8,519 bases of DNA from JBNGDW01 sp049975325. GTDB lineage: Bacteria > Cloacimonadota > Cloacimonadia > JGIOTU-2 > JBNGDW01. The notes below the pieces were generated by a model. It was not told the origin of the DNA and searched no databases. It saw only the letters and a list, made by a program, of their open reading frames with translations. The translations under genes and the position numbers were made by a program. Within the stretch, counting starts at the first letter, position 1. Each line of letters starts with the position of its first letter. Location of the stretch: the NCBI GenBank assembly GCA_049975325.1, contig JBNGDW010000067.1:1-8519 (forward strand), given 5' to 3'. Positions 5,911 to 8,519 of this stretch are shown here, piece after piece.

Positions 5911-6468
5911 ATGGAAACTCAATTTTCACCAGCAAAAATCAGAAGCAAGGAATTCGCCAAAGCTGCCAGAGGTTATAACAAGAAGGAAGTAAAGGATTTT
6001 CTCGATAAGATTGCCCAACAGACCCAATCGTTGGAGAACAGAATAGCAGAGTTAGAAAAAGAGTTAGAAACACAAGGGGAGAGGTTAAGAAATCTGGAAG
6101 AGCAAAAGGAACTTGTTGACCGCATCTTGCTTGTGGCTGAAAAAATTAAAGACGAAAGTATCGCTTCGGCAAAACAGGAAGCAGAAAATATCATAAAAGA
6201 GGCTGAACTGGCGGCAAAAGAAGAGGTAAAAAAAGCAAAAGATTACCTCTGTATCCTGGAACATGATTTTATTAATATGAAGGAACAAAGAAAAGTGTTT
6301 ATATCTCAATTGAAATCTCAACTACATGCTATGCTTGATATGGTTGATATGATGCAAAAGAAGGATAGAGAAATGAAACCCAGCACTTCTGAGTCTGCCG
6401 GCGATAAAGAAACCGATGAAAAAGAGACAGACATTCTTCAGAATAGTAATAGTGAGGAGCAAAAGTAA
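5911..6468 (+). CDS. divIVA: DivIVA domain-containing coiled-coil protein
   Basis: A 185-residue cytoplasmic protein. The N-terminal DivIVA membrane-binding domain is recognisable at about 5-37: FSPAKIRSKEF, then RGYNKKEVKDFLDKI. A long coiled coil rich in Glu, Lys and Leu follows (about 38-115), then a second helical part with repeated Met (DMVDMMQKKD), and finally an acidic, Ser/Thr-rich, probably disordered tail (about 155-185). DivIVA proteins bind negatively curved membrane at poles and septa and recruit partners. AAAGGAAAG lies just before the ATG. It follows YggT and lies three bases before the nucleoside phosphorylase gene. No other division gene (SepF, YggS, FtsZ) is in the window, so the partner is unknown. 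Confidence 0.93.
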   Translation: METQFSPAKIRSKEFAKAARGYNKKEVKDFLDKIAQQTQSLENRIAELEKELETQGERLRNLEEQKELVDRILLVAEKIKDESIASAKQEAENIIKEAELAAKEEVKKAKDYLCILEHDFINMKEQRKVFISQLKSQLHAMLDMVDMMQKKDREMKPSTSESAGDKETDEKETDILQNSNSEEQK

Positions 6469-6471
6469 CTG

Positions 6472-7299
6472 ATGAAAAAAGTTCGTGAACTCCTGCCAGA
6501 TACAATAAATTTTTTGCGGGATGAATCTTCTTTTACCCCGGAGATAGGAATTATTCTTGGTACAGGCCTAAGTGAAATTGCTGATGAGATTGAGATAGAG
6601 AGCATCATCCCTTACAGTGATATCCCCCATTTCCCTATCTCTACCGCCCCATCACATAAGGGAAGATTGGTTATGGGGTCCTGGCAAGGCAAAAATAGCG
6701 CAGTGTTGCAGGGACGGGTTCATTGCTACGAAGGCTATTCACCATTTGAAGTAAGTTATCCCATATTTGTATTACACGAGCTCGGAGTAAAAAATATTAT
6801 TATTACCAACGCGGCTGGCTCATTAAATGAAAACTTGCAACCAGGAGATATTGTTCTCATTACTGACCATATTAATCTGACAGGGGGGAGCCCATTGGTT
6901 GGGATAAATGATGACTCTATGGGACCTCGATTTCCAAGTATGAATAACGCCTATGACAAAAATCTTCGACGTATTACAATGGAATGTGCTCAAGAGACCG
7001 GGATTACTCCGAAAGAAGGAGTCTATGCTGGACTCCTTGGGCCGAGTATGGAAACATTTGCAGAATGTAAAATGCTACAAATTGTTGGTGCTGACCTTGT
7101 GGGACTTTCAACCATTAATGAGGTAATAGTTGCCAGGTACCTTGATATGGCAGTCTTGGGCATCTCTGTAGTTACTAATTTTTCGAATCTTTTCCACGAT
7201 CAGATTCACAATCAAGATGAGATTGAGAGAATTGCAAAGGCTTCACAGGCAAAGCTGAAATTGTTACTTCAGCATCTCATACCTAAAATTAAGGTATAA
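6472..7299 (+). CDS. Purine nucleoside phosphorylase, trimeric (PNP-I) class
   Basis: A 275-residue enzyme that splits inosine, guanosine and their deoxy forms with phosphate to give the base and (deoxy)ribose-1-phosphate. Motifs: IGIILGTGLSEIA (phosphate loop, S34), SHKGRLV (61-67), QGRVHCYEGYS (80-90, H84), TNAAGS (112-117), GDIVLITDHINLTGGSPLVG (125-144), GPSMETFAEC (190-199, base-binding E194) and VVTN (233-236, N236). Two active-site neighbours differ from the usual family: the aromatic residue before the Glu (Phe in human, Tyr in many bacteria) is Met193, and the Met in the usual VGMS is Leu212. The gene starts three bases after the DivIVA stop. With thymidine kinase it forms a nucleoside-salvage theme. 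Gene names punA, pupG or xapA are used for relatives. Confidence 0.94.
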   Translation: MKKVRELLPDTINFLRDESSFTPEIGIILGTGLSEIADEIEIESIIPYSDIPHFPISTAPSHKGRLVMGSWQGKNSAVLQGRVHCYEGYSPFEVSYPIFVLHELGVKNIIITNAAGSLNENLQPGDIVLITDHINLTGGSPLVGINDDSMGPRFPSMNNAYDKNLRRITMECAQETGITPKEGVYAGLLGPSMETFAECKMLQIVGADLVGLSTINEVIVARYLDMAVLGISVVTNFSNLFHDQIHNQDEIERIAKASQAKLKLLLQHLIPKIKV

Positions 7300-7320
7300 A
7301 TAAAATATATGGTGGAGAAA

Positions 7321-7713
7321 ATGGACGCAGATAAGTTAGAGTTCTTTAAAAAACGCTTACTTGAGGAAAGAGAAGGTGTTCTGAAAATAATCGAACGGAT
7401 TGACACTTCATGGAGTAAGACCTTACGGGAATCTGTAGGCGATATTTCAGCCTATGCAACCCATATTGCGGATCTTGCCACTGATTATAATGAACGCGAA
7501 AGGGATAGTTATATTTTAGAACGCTCACTAAAAAATCTCAAGAGGATAGACCAGGCGCTACGCAGAATTTACGATGGAACATATGGTAAATGCCTCTATT
7601 GTGGAAAAGAAATCTCTGAAAAGCGCCTGGTATCCATCCCAGATGCGGAATTTTGTATTGAATGTAAGCGGAACACAGAAAGGATTAACCATAGATACAG
7701 GAAAACGAGCTAA
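7321..7713 (+). CDS. TraR/DksA family zinc-finger protein
   Basis: A 130-residue protein with an N-terminal helical coiled-coil region (about 1-80) and a C-terminal C4 zinc finger, CLYCGK (C92, C95) and FCIECK (C113, C116). The family binds the secondary channel of RNA polymerase, and DksA does so with ppGpp. The helical tip reads ADLATDYNERERD, closer to Bacillus YteA/YocK-type relatives than to the D-x-x-D-R-A tip of E. coli DksA, so a true DksA function is not assured. The ATG at 7321 is chosen because GGTGGAG (7311-7317) directly precedes it; an in-frame ATG at 7309 has no such site. The 3' end overlaps the start region of lspA. Order DksA-like then LspA is common in several bacterial groups. 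Confidence 0.9.
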   Translation: MDADKLEFFKKRLLEEREGVLKIIERIDTSWSKTLRESVGDISAYATHIADLATDYNERERDSYILERSLKNLKRIDQALRRIYDGTYGKCLYCGKEISEKRLVSIPDAEFCIECKRNTERINHRYRKTS

Positions 7714-8218
7714 GTTTAAAAAATTTGGTCTTATTTTTCTTCTTTTCTTGGGATTAGACCAAATCTCAAAAATTTTGGTACACAAATTCTATGGAATTAA
7801 TCCTCATCAAAGTTATGAGGTTATCGGTGATTTCTTTCGTATCACCGTGATAGAGAATCCTGGTGCTGTTTTTGGTATCTCTTTTGGTTCTGCCTCGCTT
7901 AATCAGACTATTTTTACTATATTCTCTATTGTCGCAATTATTGTAATTGTTTTGCTCTTTAGAAAGAGTGAGCACCCCCTTTCTGATTGGGGGTTTACCC
8001 TTATCCTCAGCGGAGCAGTAGGTAATCTTCTTGACAGGATTTCACGAGGTGCTGTGATTGATTTTCTTGACTTTGATTTTCCGGATTTCATAATGGAACG
8101 ATGGTATATGTTTAATATTGCCGATTCCTGTATTGTTATAGGAGTGATAATGTTAGTGATTTATTATGTTTTTGTAGAGAAATCTTCGAAAAAAAATCTC
8201 TGTAGGGAGAAAGAATGA
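7658..8218 (+). CDS. lspA: Lipoprotein signal peptidase (signal peptidase II)
   Basis: An inner-membrane aspartyl protease that removes signal peptides from prolipoproteins after diacylglyceryl transfer. From the TTG at 7658 it is 186 residues with four hydrophobic segments. Motifs: LDQISKI (33-39), ENPGAVFGI (66-74), GAVGNLLDR (119-127, catalytic D126), VIDFLDF (133-139) and FNIADS (152-157, catalytic D156). The start is uncertain. Canonical starts (ATG 7643, TTG 7658) lie deep inside the DksA-like gene with weak or no ribosome sites. The best Shine-Dalgarno, AGAAAGGA (ending 7684), is six bases before an in-frame ATA at 7691, which would give the usual short basic N-terminus. The nearby solute-binding lipoprotein is a likely substrate. 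The last four bases overlap the next gene (ATGA). Confidence 0.93.
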   Translation: MNVSGTQKGLTIDTGKRAKFKKFGLIFLLFLGLDQISKILVHKFYGINPHQSYEVIGDFFRITVIENPGAVFGISFGSASLNQTIFTIFSIVAIIVIVLLFRKSEHPLSDWGFTLILSGAVGNLLDRISRGAVIDFLDFDFPDFIMERWYMFNIADSCIVIGVIMLVIYYVFVEKSSKKNLCREKE

Positions 8219-8519
8219 AAAAAGTCGTTTTACCGCTTATTTTTCTTGCATTAACAGCTACCACTTTAAATGCAGTGGAGATTTATAATCAACCATTTAC
8301 AACCGACCTTGGCGATGTAATAACATATAGTGTTACTGGTGTGCAAGAATGGGGCTGGGCTTCATATGATGATGGCTGCGCGAAAATGAGTGGCTTTGCT
8401 GGTGGCACTGAGTATGCCAATGAAGATTGGTTGATTACCCCTGCTTTGGATTTTACAGGTTCTGCTAATGTCGTATTGGATTTTAGAGAAGCTATTAATT
8501 ATGAGAATAACATTACTGC
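8215..8519 (+). CDS. Secreted choice-of-anchor-J/cleaved-adhesin-like protein, 3' part missing
   Basis: The first 101 codons of a protein that continues beyond the window. Residues 1-20 form a Sec signal peptide (MKKVV, hydrophobic core, LNA cleavage motif after Ala20). The mature start resembles choice-of-anchor-J or cleaved-adhesin type jelly-roll domains common in Bacteroidota and Cloacimonadota: NQPFTTDLGD, GCAKMSGFAGG, then YANEDWLITPALDFTG and a beta-rich continuation. In this family such domains occur in large secreted or surface proteins, often with a C-terminal sorting domain, which cannot be checked here. The ATG overlaps the lspA stop as ATGA, and AGGGAG (8204-8209) is five bases upstream. 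The ligand and full length are unknown. The domain call is from sequence resemblance only. Confidence 0.8.
   Translation, partial: MKKVVLPLIFLALTATTLNAVEIYNQPFTTDLGDVITYSVTGVQEWGWASYDDGCAKMSGFAGGTEYANEDWLITPALDFTGSANVVLDFREAINYENNIT

Noticed and set aside
1..8519. Horizontal transfer island around the lipid genes
   Set aside because: No integrase, transposase, tRNA or flanking attachment-like repeats are visible, and base composition of the operon does not look different by eye. A whole-genome comparison would be needed.

Overview
The window is compact bacterial DNA: short or overlapping gene junctions, clear Shine-Dalgarno sites, and a standard bacterial gene set (thymidine kinase, YggT, DivIVA, purine nucleoside phosphorylase, DksA-type zinc finger, LspA). 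No RNA gene, transposase, integrase or CRISPR array was found. Three things point to an uncultivated lineage in or near the FCB group (Cloacimonadota, WOR-3/Stahlbacteria or Marinimicrobia-like): the archaeal-type lipid genes, a secreted choice-of-anchor-J-like protein, and AT-leaning coding sequence with pyrimidine-rich dispersed repeats. The phylum cannot be fixed from sequence reading alone.

Layout. Positions 1-160 hold a pyrimidine-rich patch of nested direct repeats. Positions 171-3464 are a tight four-gene operon on the minus strand, transcribed from right to left: a polyprenyl diphosphate synthase (GGPP synthase-like), a UbiA-family prenyltransferase (DGGGP synthase-like), a geranylgeranylglyceryl phosphate (GGGP) synthase, and a PHP/CpsB-type phosphatase. 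Junctions are a 1-base overlap, a 14-base gap and a 4-base ATGA overlap. Positions 3465-3631 are a divergent intergenic region with a TTGACA box on each strand and a perfect 20-base palindrome just before the next Shine-Dalgarno site. Position 3632 starts a UgpB/MalE-like solute-binding lipoprotein on the plus strand, without permease genes. After a 141-base gap with another TTGACA box, a plus-strand run of seven genes follows from 5078: thymidine kinase, YggT, DivIVA, purine nucleoside phosphorylase, TraR/DksA zinc finger, LspA, and a secreted protein cut by the window end.

How the genes work together. The first three minus-strand enzymes form a logical chain: C5 units to a C20 (or similar) prenyl diphosphate, one prenyl group placed on glycerol-1-phosphate, and a second ether-linked prenyl group added by the UbiA enzyme. 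This is the core of archaeal ether-lipid synthesis, here encoded as one operon in a bacterium. Glycerol-1-phosphate dehydrogenase, CDP-archaeol synthase and geranylgeranyl reductase are not in the window. The plus-strand run mixes nucleotide salvage (thymidine kinase, nucleoside phosphorylase), cell-pole/division genes (YggT, DivIVA), transcription control (DksA-like) and lipoprotein maturation (LspA). LspA would be expected to process lipoproteins such as the solute-binding protein here. The most interesting signals are the ether-lipid operon, the phosphatase coupled to it, the shared promoter-like motif, and the unusual start of lspA.
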